From contig NC_088782.1 in NCBI RefSeq assembly GCF_958450345.1, forward strand, positions 97,041,358 to 97,105,357: a stretch of DNA of 64,000 nt, in the 5' to 3' direction. The DNA comes from Calliphora vicina. Its lineage: Eukaryota; Arthropoda; Insecta; Diptera; Calliphoridae. A program made the translations under genes and the position numbers. The notes under the pieces are model-generated. The model saw only the letters and a program-made list of their open reading frames with translations, searched no databases and was not told where the DNA came from. Within the stretch, counting starts at the first letter, position 1, and each line of letters begins with the position of its first letter. This document shows, in pieces, positions 23,359 through 34,934 of the stretch.

Positions 23359-23930
23359 AACAAGGAAGAGAGCTATATTCGGCTGTGCCGAATCTTATAT
23401 AATTTTAAATATTTTTAGGTAAACAAAATTATTTTTTTTTGCAGTTTTTTAATTTTTTGGAAAACAAAATTTTTCGAATTGTTTTTTAGAATTTTTTTTG
23501 TTTTTTAATTTTTTTTTTTTAATATTTAGCGAAAAAAACTTTTGGTGAAAAAAAATATTCGGGTTAAAAAAAATGATTTTGACCTATTGTAGGTCCTACT
23601 TACTATGATCTTATATACGTCGTTGCAAAGGTCTTTGAAATATCTATCATTAGATATCCATATTGTCTATATTAAGACTTAGTAATCCAGATATAGGTCA
23701 AAAATAAGTAAAAAATCGAGGTTGTCCTGGTTTTTTTCCTCATATCTCAGCCATTTGTGGTCGGATTTTGCTGATTTTAAATAGCAAAATTCTCGAAAGC
23801 ATGTCTGACAGAATTGTTGAAGATTTGTATCCCGATGATATCAGGGGTCTTCAGAAAATAGATTTCAACAGACAGGCGGGTATGGCTTAATCGACTCCGC
23901 TATCTATAAGGATCCAGAATATATATATAT
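23359..23930 (-). mobile_element. DINE-1-like element, family A, copy A3 (truncated)
   Basis: Hairpin end AACAAGGAAGAGAGC, then ATTCGGCTGTGCCGAAT, at 23359-23400, followed by the A-family body (TATCTATCATTAGATATCCA at about 23640). The TATACCCTTCACC block just inside the hairpin is deleted. At the other side the element stops in an AT run at 23930, where the hAT MITE copy begins. The expected remaining ~80 bp of family A are not found further right. Confidence 0.75.
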
Positions 23931-24150
23931 TAGGGTGGCCCTTAATAAACGAAAGTTGGATTTTGGCCATTCTCACCCTCCAGTTTGGTGAACATTAGCA
24001 AAAAAATCATCCTGAAAAAATTTTAGGTAAATCGGTTGGGGTTAAGACGTGCCGCAAGCCCTCTGAAGTTTTGAGATGCATTTACAAGGGGAAAAAATGC
24101 ATTTTTTTCAGTTTTTGTAAAAATTTTGCCATTAAAAAATTACTTTTGTA
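23931..24150 (+). mobile_element. hAT-type MITE, second copy, 3' truncated
   Basis: It matches the complete MITE at 10295-10540 from TAGGGTGGCCC through AAAAAATTACTTTTG with few differences, then switches to unrelated sequence (foldback family 2) at about 24150. The right inverted repeat and duplication are missing. Confidence 0.8.
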
Positions 24151-24151
24151 A

Positions 24152-24635
24152 TTTAATTTAAAAGAATCGAAATGTGTACGTAATTGTCGTTCTAATGAGA
24201 CATAAAAAACAGAAATCGATCAAAAAATGTTAAAGTTATTAAAAATTCGCCAGGCCATTAACGTGTCTCAGGCCACTAGAACATGAAATGTAGGAACAAA
24301 ATTAACATATTTTGAGAAATATTAAAATAAAAGCTCATTTTTACTTAAAATATGTCCATATTTACTTGTATATGAGTTTTTGTCTTCGTAGGATACCGTT
24401 AACCTATTCTTAGGTATGAACAAAAAAATTTATTTTTTTTAAATTTTCGAAATGCCAATTATTTGGCAATTTTTAGGCGAATGAACTCTATTTCCTTACT
24501 CTTATGAATTTTAAGCAAAACTTATTCAGAATATTATAGTCCATAAACATACTCTGGAACTTTTAATAAAATCGGAAAAAGTTAACCCTTAAATCGTGAA
24601 GGTCAAATTTTTCAATATTTGGAATTTCTCTTGTC
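24152..24635 (-). mobile_element. Foldback family 2, single-arm copy
   Basis: The sequence is alignable to the reverse complement of 17150-17795. Shared landmarks include AATCGAAATGTGTA, AAAAAATGTTAAAGTTATT, TTTTGAGAAATATTAAAAT, GTAGGATAC.GTTAACCTA and TTCCTTACT.TTATGAATTT. Only one arm is present, so it extends the known length of the arm beyond what the palindrome at 16256 shows. Confidence 0.75.
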
Positions 24636-24640
24636 ACATC

Positions 24641-26702
24641 ATGGAAACTTTTTCGCACATCTGAAATTCTGTTTCCTGTCTGTTTCCATTCTTCCGCAAG
24701 GTCTGCCCCTGGGGCAGATCTTTGATACCAATAACCACTAGCTTAGTTTCAATATGCAGTAGAAAAGAACTAATCGCTCCTATATTCTAAGCAAACAGTG
24801 AGAGACCAATAGGTATGTCTAAGATTCTTAGTAAATCATTTAAATGCTCCCATTTCCCTAGCATGAGCACAGTATAAGGAATGCTCATCAATAACCAGCC
24901 AGCTCTGGATCTTCCAACTATGGGATTTAATGAGAAAGTGACAACCGCGATATTCTCAGATTTTATATTGGCATCAAAGCACATAACTAGAAGATGTCCT
25001 CCGTGTGAAGTTTCACGAGTAAATTACGTTAATTTATGAGAGTAGACGCAGGTCATCATGGTGGTGATGCAGATCATCGTGGAGATGATTTAGTATATGG
25101 TATCACTAAGATCCAAGCTAGCAGCAGTTATATAATATAAAATTATGAATGCTAGTTCTCGTCAAAATTTTTGTTCTAGATGTATCTTCTTTGTTACTAG
25201 CTATTAGCTTAAAACCCATCGAACCTCAGCCTGTAAACCACCCAGGGTTATTGGGGGAGGATTAAATATAATTTCCATAATGAAGGAATATAAGTTGAGA
25301 GGTTGATTTGTATCAGTCGTGATCATCAAGCGACTTATATTTTCACCACTGTTGTATCGGTCAGCTAGAATGTCACTGTCGTTACCTAATTCACTTCATG
25401 TAACTCTGAGCCGTCCTCTTCTTCCTTAGTTCGATGATAGCCCTTTTTTACTCTCAAGACCTACACTGTTTCGTCGGTAAAAGGTATTAGAACGAGATCT
25501 CTTTTGTGAATTCTCAAAGATCTTATCCAAAGGCTTAGGATACAAGCAATGTAAGGATTCGTCGTTTGGTATTAAAATAGCTCCTTCTATTAGAAAATGT
25601 TGTTCCATTTTTATAAAATTAACGCGTATCTACGCCACTGTTAATCATCTTCATACATAGATTATTTTAATGTATTTTCTAAATTTTAATAGATGGCTGG
25701 CTTTTAACAAACAAATGCATTTTTTACATTTATGTGTGTTCATTTCTGTTTACAACTATGAATTTGGTTTATAGTTACTCGTAATAATAAAGATTACTTT
25801 GATTGAGATGATGATGATGATGACGATTGTAATGATAATTGGTTTCATGATGATATTTACCTGATGATAGCTCATGCGTAGGGTAAAACATGGTTAATAG
25901 TACGAGTATCTTTGGGATTTGTTTATTTGTTTTGTTTCATGCAAAGAGTATCTATCTGTTAACTATTTTGTTTAATTTTCAAAGTTTGAAAAGTTTTGGT
26001 TTTGAAAAACTAACAGACTTGTAGAAAACATTAAATCATAATTGAGTTGGTAGAGTTGTTCATGTTCATATTCATGTTGTTGTTGTTTATTTGCATTTGG
26101 GTGTTGTTTACTTTGTACTTTTGAAATGCAGTGTATTTACGCATAATGAATATGTGTGGGGTAAGATTATTTGAGTTTTTTTTCACTTCATTCTTCATCT
26201 TCTTTATGTCCGTGTTCAGTTATTGTTAAAGATTAAAGTTTACGACAGACTCATTTTGGTAAAAAAAAACAACAACTGTATATAAGTATTAACAATAACA
26301 TCAAATTTAAATACAGATGTGGTAATTTCTTGTTGTGGTCTAGCGGTGTAACAATCACCAAAGTGTTGAGAGTTAAATCATGATAATGGAGGAAAAATCA
26401 TTGTTACAACATTTGAAAATTTCAATTTACACAAAATTTAAAATGTTCATTGTATTTGATTGTTTGTAAAATAAACAACTGAAAGTGAAATGCCAAGATA
26501 TTGTATAATGCATCTCTTGCCACAATCAGATGATGAATTAAGATGTTATAAAAATATTAGAGTGACCTAGAATCACTAAGACGTTATAGATGTATTATGA
26601 ACTAAGTTTGTACTGTAGCAAGATGAATGTAGCTAAAATTCATTGTAGAATGTCGGTATCATAATTTTATTCTTAAATATATCAAAAGATCACTATGTTC
26701 CT
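24641..26702. other. Non-coding DNA, no gene recognised
   Basis: 24641-25120 is less AT-rich and may be decayed transposon sequence, though its open frames (for example minus 24984-24787) match nothing I know. A GAT/GAC microsatellite lies at 25808-25830. From 25700 to 26700 it is ordinary AT-rich DNA. Confidence 0.45.
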
Positions 26703-26722
26703 TTAACCCTTATGTGAATAGC

Positions 26723-26930
26723 AAGGTACCCGGGTACCTTTGGCGTTTTCAGCTTAATTTTTTTTATAGAAACAGTTGGTCCACATATTTGAAACTTCTT
26801 GAGAACTCCTAACTTTTAATAAATTTTAAACTATCAGCATTTTTTGACTTAAAAATTATTTTGAAGAGGCGTGGTGGAACAATTTTCATCATACACCCTT
26901 AACGGTATGACAAGGTACCCGGGTACCTTG
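26723..26930. repeat. piggyBac left subterminal palindromes (two copies)
   Basis: A perfect palindrome with core GGTACCCGGGTACC occurs at 26723-26740 (18 bp) and 26911-26930 (20 bp), 188 bp apart. Each is preceded by a CCCTTA-like word (CCCTTATGTGAATAGCAA and CCCTTAACGGTATGACAA), so the whole TIR-plus-palindrome unit is duplicated. Binding sites for the transposase are a reasonable inference. Confidence 0.85.
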
Positions 26931-27086
26931 ATACATTAAATATCAAAAAACGATTATTGGAAGTATATATTTTTAGTGAAAGGTTACTAAAATAAAATTA
27001 AAGAAAGTCGTTGTGAATATTTTAGATTAAAACTTTTATTTGCTGAAAGCTAAATAAACAAAAAAATATTTTTTTTTATATGCATA

Positions 27087-28000
27087 TTGGACAGTTTGCT
27101 GAATGCTCATTACACATCGGTTTGGAACATATGGTGCAAGCTTTACGTGCTTTTATTTGCTTCATACGTAGTTGCGAGCTTACGTGACAACTCCCTACTA
27201 GGGAACTACGACCGCTTTTATTATTTTTTGCAAACCGGAAACTTCAAAACCTTTCCCAAGCACTCTGTATTGCAGATTTGACTCATAATTGGGAGATAAC
27301 TTTTGGGTTCTTAATGCGTTGATGAATGTTTTTCTTGCTCAGTTCAAAGCTTAGCTCTTTTAAAAATTGTCTGCAACAGTCTGTGGAACGCAATTGTGTA
27401 TGGTTTGCCATATATAGAATATAAGATGCTAATGCTGCTACATATATAGCATTATAAAATAATTATTGTGACCATCGATTTGTTCTGCGTTTGCATGAAT
27501 GAATATTAGCATAATAGTTTGTCCATATTATCAAATCCTCCTTTGGTTTTGGTGTAATTTGTTATAATTTCAGGTTTAGCCTCAAAAGTATATTATACAT
27601 TAGGCTTTCCATGGTGTCAGTAGTTACATTTCTCCCGGAGCTTTTGAATGGATAAAACAGTCTTCAAATGGTTTACCAGTGTATCGCAATCCCAAAATAT
27701 GTTTATGGCATATTTGTCTGGCTTATACGTCATATTCTGCGTAAAACGGGTACGTCCGCGATATCCATACAACTGCTCATCTATTGAAATACACTCAGAA
27801 AATGTGACGTAAATTCTCATTCAGCATTGTCCAAATATCTCGAAAAGCAGTAGCTTTATCTGTTTCATTGCTGTGTGGTCTCTGGCGTCCACAAATCAAA
27901 TTGTGAATGCCAGTATGAATAAAAATTCCTATAAAAGCATTTAATTCTTCTACACGGAATGGCTCAAATGTTTTTATTTTCTTTGCTGTTCTGTCTATTT
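27087..28000 (-). pseudogene. piggyBac transposase remnant
   Basis: Read right to left, 27990-27830 encodes EELNAFIGIFIHTGIHN, the start of the catalytic domain. Then 27820-27617 encodes SIDEQLYGYRGRTRFTQ, carrying the first catalytic Asp, and PDKYAINIFWDCD. A deletion removes the middle of the domain, including the second catalytic Asp region (DN.F..). Further down are KGGFDNMDKLL (third Asp region) and VAALASYILYM near 27540-27410. The C-terminal zinc-binding Cys/His tail is near 27180-27087, with CTICSKPMCNEHSANC. Frameshifts separate the blocks. In family terms this is DDE_Tnp_1_7, the TTAA-specific transposase; this copy cannot be active. Confidence 0.9.
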
Positions 28001-28141
28001 TTGTGTTGTAGTCGTTTACTATTTACAAAATATTGAAAATTTACTAAAAATTAAGATCTTTTGTAAGTCCCAGAGTTATTTTCAGTGATTATGCACATAT
28101 TTTCGACAAAAATATCTAGTTTCCTGTACTATTTCCATATA

Positions 28142-28155
28142 GGTACCCGGGTACC
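28142..28155. repeat. piggyBac right subterminal palindrome
   Basis: GGTACCCGGGTACC is identical to the two left copies. It is followed on the minus-strand reading by a weaker CCTTTAACAGCATTGCATGG copy of the same spacer word, 44 bp inside the right terminus. Confidence 0.85.
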
Positions 28156-28203
28156 ATGCAATGCTGTTAAAGGTGTTTTTTTTGCCATTCACATAAGGGT
28201 TAA

Positions 28204-28550
28204 ACGATTTCAGCTTGCTAATTTTATTCTTTGTCGATATAAATCAAAATTGTAATGGAAATTGAATAATAAGTGCAAGTTCCATAACGAATCAAATTGG
28301 ATGCTCTACTTTCTGTACGGATCCAAAGATACAAAATAGACTTTAAAGCACCGTTCCATACTTGAGAGCTTATTATATTTTTGGTCGGTTATTGGTGGTG
28401 TAAATATCAAGAAGATCAAACACTATTTACAAAAAAAAATCGAATTCTTTAGTCCAGTAGACATCACCCTGTATTATTATGCCCAGAACATCACGATCTT
28501 CTGATTCCTAAATATTTACACCACCTATAAATACACAAATTAGAAATTAC
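28204..28550. other. Non-coding DNA between piggyBac and retrotransposon
   Basis: There is nothing recognisable. It ends where the non-LTR reading frame can first be followed. Confidence 0.5.
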
Positions 28551-30157
28551 AGACCCCATCTTCAATGGTCTACCGATTCCCTCCAACGTACCAAAGCAGA
28601 GAGGAAGTTTCGCGATACCGTCACAACAGCAGCCGCTCGCTTCTTTAACGCTGGAAGAATATCCGCTGTGCGACCGCACTTTCCAGCAGAAGCAGCTGTA
28701 CTCGAAGATGAGCGTGATGACATCCGAAGTACTGACCCTGGGATCGCCTAGCTGAACCGCGATATCAGCAGGTTGGTAAATGAGGACAAGCGAAACAAAT
28801 GGTTGGATAATTGGAAAAACTGTTCAGTCAACTGCCAACTGGAGTTGGCAAGATGTTGTTCACAGTTCAGTCTCTTCTCCAACCCGACAAAAAAGGATGA
28901 TTGGGTCCCGATTAAGTTTGCGCACCCCGAGAGACCCCGAGAAAGACAAGGCGAAAAGAAGTATTGTCCGCAAACTACACGATCTTCCAGTCTCTTACAC
29001 ACTACAACTTTACACGCCAACTGAAGCTAAGCCTTCAAAGGCAATAGGACCTGATGCGATATCAAAGCTGATGCTAAAACACCTAGTCGAGCGTGGATTA
29101 GAGTACCTGACAATGGTTTTTAACCTGTCAGTAAGGAGCTTAACAATACTCGATGTCTGGAAAATGGGTTGAGTGATCCCATTGCTAATACCTGGGAAAA
29201 CCGCAAGCGAGGGACAATCATACAGGCCGATTTCCCTCCTGTCACCTGTAGCGAAGACACTCGAAGTTCTTCTACTCCCCCAGCTTACTCGTCAGCTACC
29301 TGCAGCTCGACACCAGCATGGATTCCATAAGATGCACAGTACCACCTCAGCATTATCCGCTATGTCACTCAGATCTCACAGGGCTTAAATCAGCAGAGGC
29401 CTTATGAACGGACTATGTTAGCACTTGTCAAAAGCCTTCGACACTGTCAGTCACGCAATGTACACAATGACCAACAACACGAAGAGATGGATAGTGAACT
29501 ATCCGAGTGGCAGGCAGTCGTTCGTGGAGTTTAGAGACAAATGCTCAAAACCCCATAGAGTTAATTTAGGAGTCCTGTCACCGCTCCTGTTTAACTTCTA
29601 CACCTCGAAACTCCCAGTTTCTCCACAGGGAGTGGATGTAATCACATAAGAGGACGACTACACTATATTGGCAACAGGTCACAGCGTTGATGAGCTCTGC
29701 GGTATGGTAAATGGTTATCCCAATGAAATCCACAATTTCTTCACAGCACGTAACCTGCAGTTATCACCAACGAAGTCAGACGAAGTAAAACTGAACTTAG
29801 GCATCCAGTATGGTCGCCTTCGTTGAGTGATACTCAGTGGAGAAATATTCAAAGCTGTCAAAACGCAGCCTTAAGGAACGTCACAGGCTGCCTACAAATT
29901 ACCTCCGAGCACCGAGAAGATTCTGCGGCGTAAAACAAGAGTTGTTTTGGCACAACTTAGATCAGGATGGAGCAACAGACTTAATGTCTTTTGGTCCCGC
30001 ATAGACCGTGCCATCCTCAACTTATGTCCAGCTTATGGCACCCTCATGACACCCTCCACATATTTAACTGTTCAGTCAACCCTACTTCAGTACGTCCTAT
30101 GGATTTATGGACTCATCCTGTTGAAGTAGCACAATTTCTTGACTTGAACAACATGCA
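28551..30157 (+). pseudogene. Non-LTR retrotransposon polyprotein (HQHGFRK-type RT), broken
   Basis: This is a large 5'-truncated copy. 28551-28870 encodes the linker before the RT (AERKFRDTVTTAAARFFNAG, AEAAVLEDERDDIR). After a frameshift, 28950-29650 holds KAIGPDAISKLMLKHL, VWKMG*VIPLL, SYRPISLLSPVAKTLE, RHQHGFHKMHSTTSALSA, LSKAFDTVSHA and GVLSPLLFNFY. The active-site block survives as EDDYTILATG with a stop just before it. Later come ARNLQLSPTKS and, at 29945-30155, LAQLRSGWSNRLN and DLWTHPVEVAQFLDL. Internal stops at 29170 and 29386 and several deletions (including PQGG) make it dead. The clade is not assigned with confidence. A second 3' end of this family lies at 56790-57012. Confidence 0.85.
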
Positions 30158-31035
30158 GAAAACCCAGATTGATTATTGTACAATTGTTTATGCTGCTAAA
30201 ACAACAGAAATGTGGTCACTCAATTGGCTACCCGCTAATATTATGGCAAAGGGAGTTCCTCTTAACTCTGCCAAAAAGCTGCTTGATAGTATAGAGGAAA
30301 TCAAGGACAATATTGACTATTGCACTCCCAAACCTTTATTCGGCAGAGAATTTTCCGTGTTGATCACTACTGGACAGAATAATATGCGATATTCATATTA
30401 CGATAGTCCATTTAAGGTTTTCACTGATGGCTAAAAGAAAGGTGAAGCTGAAGGTGAACAGGCAAGGGTGTGTCGTTTAGACCTCCGGACCAATATAGTG
30501 AATTGTAGGTTCGTTTAGGTTTTATCGGATATACGGTGTTGATATTCAAATTAATACTGATAGCCAGGCTGCCCGGCAATCTTAAGTGTTATTTATGCAA
30601 CACCCAATTTAATTCTGAAATGCCGGACATCTCTCAATGCCGAGACATTCTTCAATTGGACTATAAAGGTTTCGCTGATACTCTGGCAAAGAGAGGGACT
30701 TCACTCATAGAATAGGAAATTTATCGATTTCCATTGTGCAAAAGTATGACACTTGATAAACTCTACGAGTATTCACAAACAAGATTGTCCACAGAGACTA
30801 CTTGTTTGGCGACAAGGGCAATATGACCTGAATATAATTGTCATCTATCTATTGCCGAACATGAACATTCTAGTAGCTATGATCACAGGTCACTGCTTGT
30901 TGGATTGCACGCCAGTAGATTGATCCTTCCATTTAACGACATCTATAGAAGTTCTCTCTACGAAGAATAGAAAGAGATGGAACACCTTTTCTGCCACTGC
31001 TAGGCCCTAGCAGATCTGAGATTAGGAGCATTAGG
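30158..31035 (+). pseudogene. LOA-type non-LTR element: connection, RNase H and tail, decayed
   Basis: The frame reads WLPANIMAKGVPLNSAKKLL, DNIDYCTPKPLFGREFSVLI and SPFKVFTDG, the last being the first Asp block of RNase H. Stops and shifts follow, with recognisable INTDSQAA near 30550, GFADTLAKRGTSLIE near 30665-30710, and MITGHCLL with a Cys/His tail near 30880-31010. This is the order of the LOA/I group: RT thumb, RNase H, knuckle. It directly follows the (CAA)-type 3' end of the preceding element. Confidence 0.75.
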
Positions 31036-31119
31036 TAGCTGATTTTTTATTGCACGAGCTGACGAAACTGTGGACATCATGGTTTGGTTAAATACTCAAT
31101 ATTTTTTATGGTGGTACCG

Positions 31120-31745
31120 ATTTGTTTATACTTTTAATCTCCATCTGTGCCATTACGAGGATGATATGGCCTGCACGTCGTATTTACTTCGATTACAACG
31201 AATACAACTTAGCAATACGGTGGCGATGATCACCGGCCATTGCACTTTCGCTTCAAATGCTGCAAAACTTGGGTTACCTTATCACGACTTCTGCAGAAGT
31301 TGTCCGAATGAGGGAGAGGAAGAGACCATCCTACACTTCTTTTGTAATTGTTCGGCACTGGGTGATCTACGTGCCAGGCTTTTAGGTGGGCGCTCCTTTA
31401 GTAACCTCCCCGGGTTATCTGTGAAGGAACTAAGTTGCATAGGCGCCTTTATTTGGGAAAGCAGATGGTTGATAAGACCGAACAGCAAATGTCCAATGAT
31501 GGTCTGCGTTAGTTGAATTCCTTGAATTCTCAACTTCTTCTCCTCTTACTCCGCCAATTTCTACCTATACTTTTGTCTTGCAAACTTCACTTTGACACAA
31601 TCTATAGATTTCCCTTTTCTTTTCTTTTACTTCTATTTCTCTTTTCTTTTTCTTTCTGTTTCTATTTCTCTTTAGGTACCACAAAGGGAACTTTCATTGG
31701 ACCCAAGTGAGCTGTACGAGACGAAGGTTTTGGACGGATGCCTGA
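31120..31745 (+). pseudogene. LOA-type non-LTR element, 3' tail with UTR
   Basis: An open frame (31142-31516) reads RLQRIQLSNTVAMITGHCTF, LGLPYHDFCRSCPNEGEEET, ILHFFCNCSALGDLRARLLG and LSCIGAFIW, an intact post-RNase-H knuckle. A pyrimidine-rich UTR follows (31600-31675), then CCACAAAGGGAACTTTCATT, and the element ends near 31745 with CCTAACCTAA. It belongs to the family of the tail at 3960-4345. It is a second 3' end placed directly after the one at 30880-31030, so two 5'-truncated copies lie head to tail. Confidence 0.8.
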
Positions 31746-33495
31746 TAACCTAACCTAATCTTCACTATTTCTTGCCAGATATCACAACGGTACCCTAAGT
31801 GTTTCACTACTTTACAGATCAACATATTTAACTTAACCTTCTCAGTTGAGTGGAGTCTAAAACGTAAATTTTATAGTGAAATCCTTCAAATTTCTCAAAA
31901 CTATGAAAATCATAATGTCTGTTACTTTGTTATGTAATATGAGTAGGTGATTGGGTTCAAGTATCCGAATCTTAATCTGAGGCTTACAGTAGCAAATTAT
32001 GTAAATCTTACAGAAATATTGAGTAGCAAGTAACGTCAGCCTATTAAATAATTGTTCATATTTACTTTCATCTTCTTATTTCTTTAAATTGTGATGAGTT
32101 AAAAATAAACAAACCGCACAAGTCTAAACCCTTTCTTAAATTTTGTTTTTTTTAGTTTATTTGTTAATTAAACATAATTAAATATTATTTGTAAAATCGT
32201 TAATAAAACGACAACAGAAAGCCAAAACTATATACGACTGACTACATTAAATTTGTGTAATATTACAACTGGTTTTGTTTTTGTTGGTTTTTGGAAACTA
32301 AAAATTTACGCTCACGGCAAACAAACTTGTTCGCATATGTGTACGTACATTAAAGAAGCAACAACAAACAAGTGACACATGTCAAAATGACAAATGTGTC
32401 AAAAATATATGAAAAGTTTTCTGTAAAATATGGTTTAAATTATGGACATAAAACCAAATAATATAAAAAAACTACGAAAAAAAACGTAAAAAGAATTAAA
32501 AATATAAGCAGCAAATATATTTTTTAAAGTTAAAGACAAGAGTAAAGTTACCGTTGTCACACAGAAATAAACTGGTGGTTAAATTTCGAATTTTGAAGTT
32601 GACATGTGGCGAAATTTCAATTCATTTTGACTTTAAATATGATCTGCGCCTTTTAACGTTCATTATTTTTTATATTTTAACAACAATATTTGGGTTTTGT
32701 TGCTTTTGTGTAACGACTGAGTGATTTGTATGAATTCGTAGAGAAGCTATAAAAATGTATTTTTAATAAATTTTTATGAGTTTCAATATTGATTTCAAAT
32801 TGTCAATTTAAATGTAATTCTGTTTACTTTGTTGCCATTTATTTATTCATTTATGTATGTGGCTGTGTCTGTCTATCTATCTCTGCATGCGTATTTAATA
32901 AATTGTCTTTAATTTATGGCGAATTGAGGCCTTTAAGCCTTGAAATTTTATATTAATACATGTTTCTCTTATTTTTGTCAATTTATGTTAAATGGCATAT
33001 TAAATGTCACTGTTTGGTGCCTTAAGGAAAAAAACTTTCCTATAACTTTTACGTACTTAAATGTTTATTTATTGGAAATTATTAAAATTTATTGATGAAT
33101 AAAATAAAGTTTATGAAGTTTTGTTTAATGACCCACAAACATTTAAAAATTTACGTGAGTTTGTGATTGTATTTGTTCTACAAAGCAAATAAATTACTTT
33201 CTAGAATATGAGGCTTTTATTTAATTTGACATTTGGATAGTTATGATAAATACTGTTTAAAATTATTAGAACCCTAAACAAAATTTATTAACCCTATTCC
33301 GAATTTAATATTCAGCACTTCCTACACGATTTGAAGAAAAACATGCTAATGATTGACTAATTTTAACATTAAAATATGAACGAGTTAAGCCAAAATCAGA
33401 ATGGCCGTTAGCAGAAACATGGACTTACAATCATGTAATGCCCAGGGTACTTCATTTCGAAGACCACTTAGAAAATTGTGTGATAGATCTACACC
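31746..33495. other. AT-rich, low-repeat non-coding DNA
   Basis: There is no gene. 32100-33300 lacks recognisable transposons and is among the cleaner unique-looking stretches of the window. Typical content is TTTG/CAAA runs and TAAATTT words. Confidence 0.5.
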
Positions 33496-33760
33496 ATTTC
33501 AAATTGTATTTCAAAAGTTTCAATAGTATTTCAGGAATTTTAAATTTAATTTCACAAATTTCTAATTGTATTTCAGAAATACAATTGGAAATTTCTGAAT
33601 TACAATTGGAAATTTCTGAATTACAATTACAAAATTCTGAAATACATTTGGAACATTTTGAAATACAAATGGAAGTTTCTGAAATACAATTATAAATTTC
33701 TGAAAAACAAATAAAAAATTCTGAAATATAATTGGAATATTCTGAAATTCAATTTGAAAA
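33496..33760 (+). repeat. 24-bp minisatellite with an orientation switch
   Basis: A ~24-bp unit, roughly TTCTGAATTACAATTGGAAA, is repeated imperfectly from about 33575 to 33760. Left of 33575 the same unit appears reverse-complemented (TTTCTAATTGTATTTCAG). The switch point is a palindrome AATTGTATTTC A GAAATACAATT at about 33564-33586. The array keeps frame as EISELQLEISELQL-like repeats over 85 codons, a by-product of the 24-bp period. Confidence 0.8.
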
Positions 33761-34575
33761 TTATTATGCAATATTTCATTATACAAATATTCTGATCATA
33801 TGAAGGGTCAGACATATATTGAGAATTTATTATCTGTATTTATATTTTAAAAAGGATTCCGAATGAACTTGACTGTTTACCGATCGTACAATGATCATAT
33901 TACTCACATTTTTTAATAAATTGGTATATGGTTCACGTATGTCTGTCAACCATACAAATTTCAAATTTGCAACAGCTACTCTTATCCTTCTGAAAATTTT
34001 AATGGGTTTCCACCTTTATTAACATCAGCAATAATTAAAGCAGTGCCTGCTCAGGGTTACTTGCTTGGTCGTGTGTTACTAGAGTAGCCTTTCTTAACAG
34101 GAATAAAATACTAAGGCATTGGGGTACTCCAGTACTCAGTACTCCACTACCGTCTGGAGTAATCGATCTTTGAATGACGTTCTAAAGTTTTTTTTAAGGA
34201 GATGGTATTTTCTAAACATGTGATGAAATTTGAGTTGGTGTGACTTTCTAGAGTCCATAAAAGTATCATTCTCAATCGCAGAAGTATATAGATTGAAATA
34301 TTAGATTTAATCTAAACTGTACACATTTAACTTGGATTCCTTTGTTGAACTACTAAGCTTTGCATTTATGATACCTATACTAGCAGATCACTGTATTATT
34401 ATTGACTCATGCATACGATCAGAAGAAAAAATTAAGAATTACTGAAGTCTGGCGACAAACATCTTACGACAAGTGTTAGAAGCCAGCATGTCATTTTATA
34501 CCCCTATTGAAATTTGAGTTATACATTTTTGGAGTCCATAATAAAACCTAAAAATCCTTCAATCGTCAATACATG
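33761..34575. other. Non-coding DNA
   Basis: No gene or known repeat was recognised. Confidence 0.5.
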
Positions 34576-34870
34576 TCTTGAATCCAAACAAATTTAGTTC
34601 GGCACAGTTGATAAGTATTCAGCATAGAGTATCTTTTGAACTGCAGAACTCAAGTGTTAGTTTTAGAGTTTTAATTAAACCTGGATGGGACGGAAATTTG
34701 TATAAATCGGGAAATTCAAAATTATGTATGCGCCGCCAAAACAGGAGAATACAAATAAGGAAGCGAGTCAAATAACTAGGAGCAGTAGTAGATTGGAGAC
34801 CACATTGATAGCAGAGTCGAAAAACTCATAGAATAAGGGTTTTCTACTGAATAGCGACAGGCTCGATATT
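34576..34870 (+). pseudogene. Possible LOA-type RT thumb fragment
   Basis: The frame 34578-34775 and its continuation read KRVK*LGAVVDWRPH**QSRK, similar in spacing to the KYLGVILDSKLSW..ESR block of LOA-type thumbs. Two stops fall inside. The match is short, so this is tentative. Confidence 0.35.
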
Positions 34871-34900
34871 ACCGATTCCAACGTATGCGTCGATAGTATG

Positions 34901-34934
34901 GTGACATCCTTAGAGAAGAAGCTAAGGATGTCAC
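34901..34934. repeat. Perfect 13-bp hairpin
   Basis: GTGACATCCTTAG and CTAAGGATGTCAC form a perfect stem around an 8-nt AGAAGAAG loop. It ends right where the CCGGTT fragment begins and may belong to its terminus. Confidence 0.7.

Larger units (their letters stand above)
26707..28199 (-). mobile_element. Defective piggyBac element with TTAA duplications
   Basis: This 1,493-bp element is bounded by TTAA (26703-26706 and 28200-28203). Its terminal inverted repeats are CCCTTATGTGAATAGCAA on the left and, reverse-complemented, CCCTTATGTGAATGGCAA on the right. TTAA target sites and CCCT/CCCTT ends are defining piggyBac features. Inside, on the minus strand, are remnants of the transposase (separate entry). 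Subterminal copies of GGTACCCGGGTACC lie at 26725, 26915 and 28142. The element is too short for the full ~600-residue enzyme, so it is non-autonomous. Confidence 0.93.

Noticed and set aside
31735..31745. Telomeric (TTAGG)n repeat
   Set aside because: Only two units are present and they coincide with the 3' end of a LOA-type element.
33438..33695. Coiled-coil-like repeat protein
   Set aside because: The EISELQL periodicity is explained by a 24-bp minisatellite. There are no flanking coding sequence and no start context.
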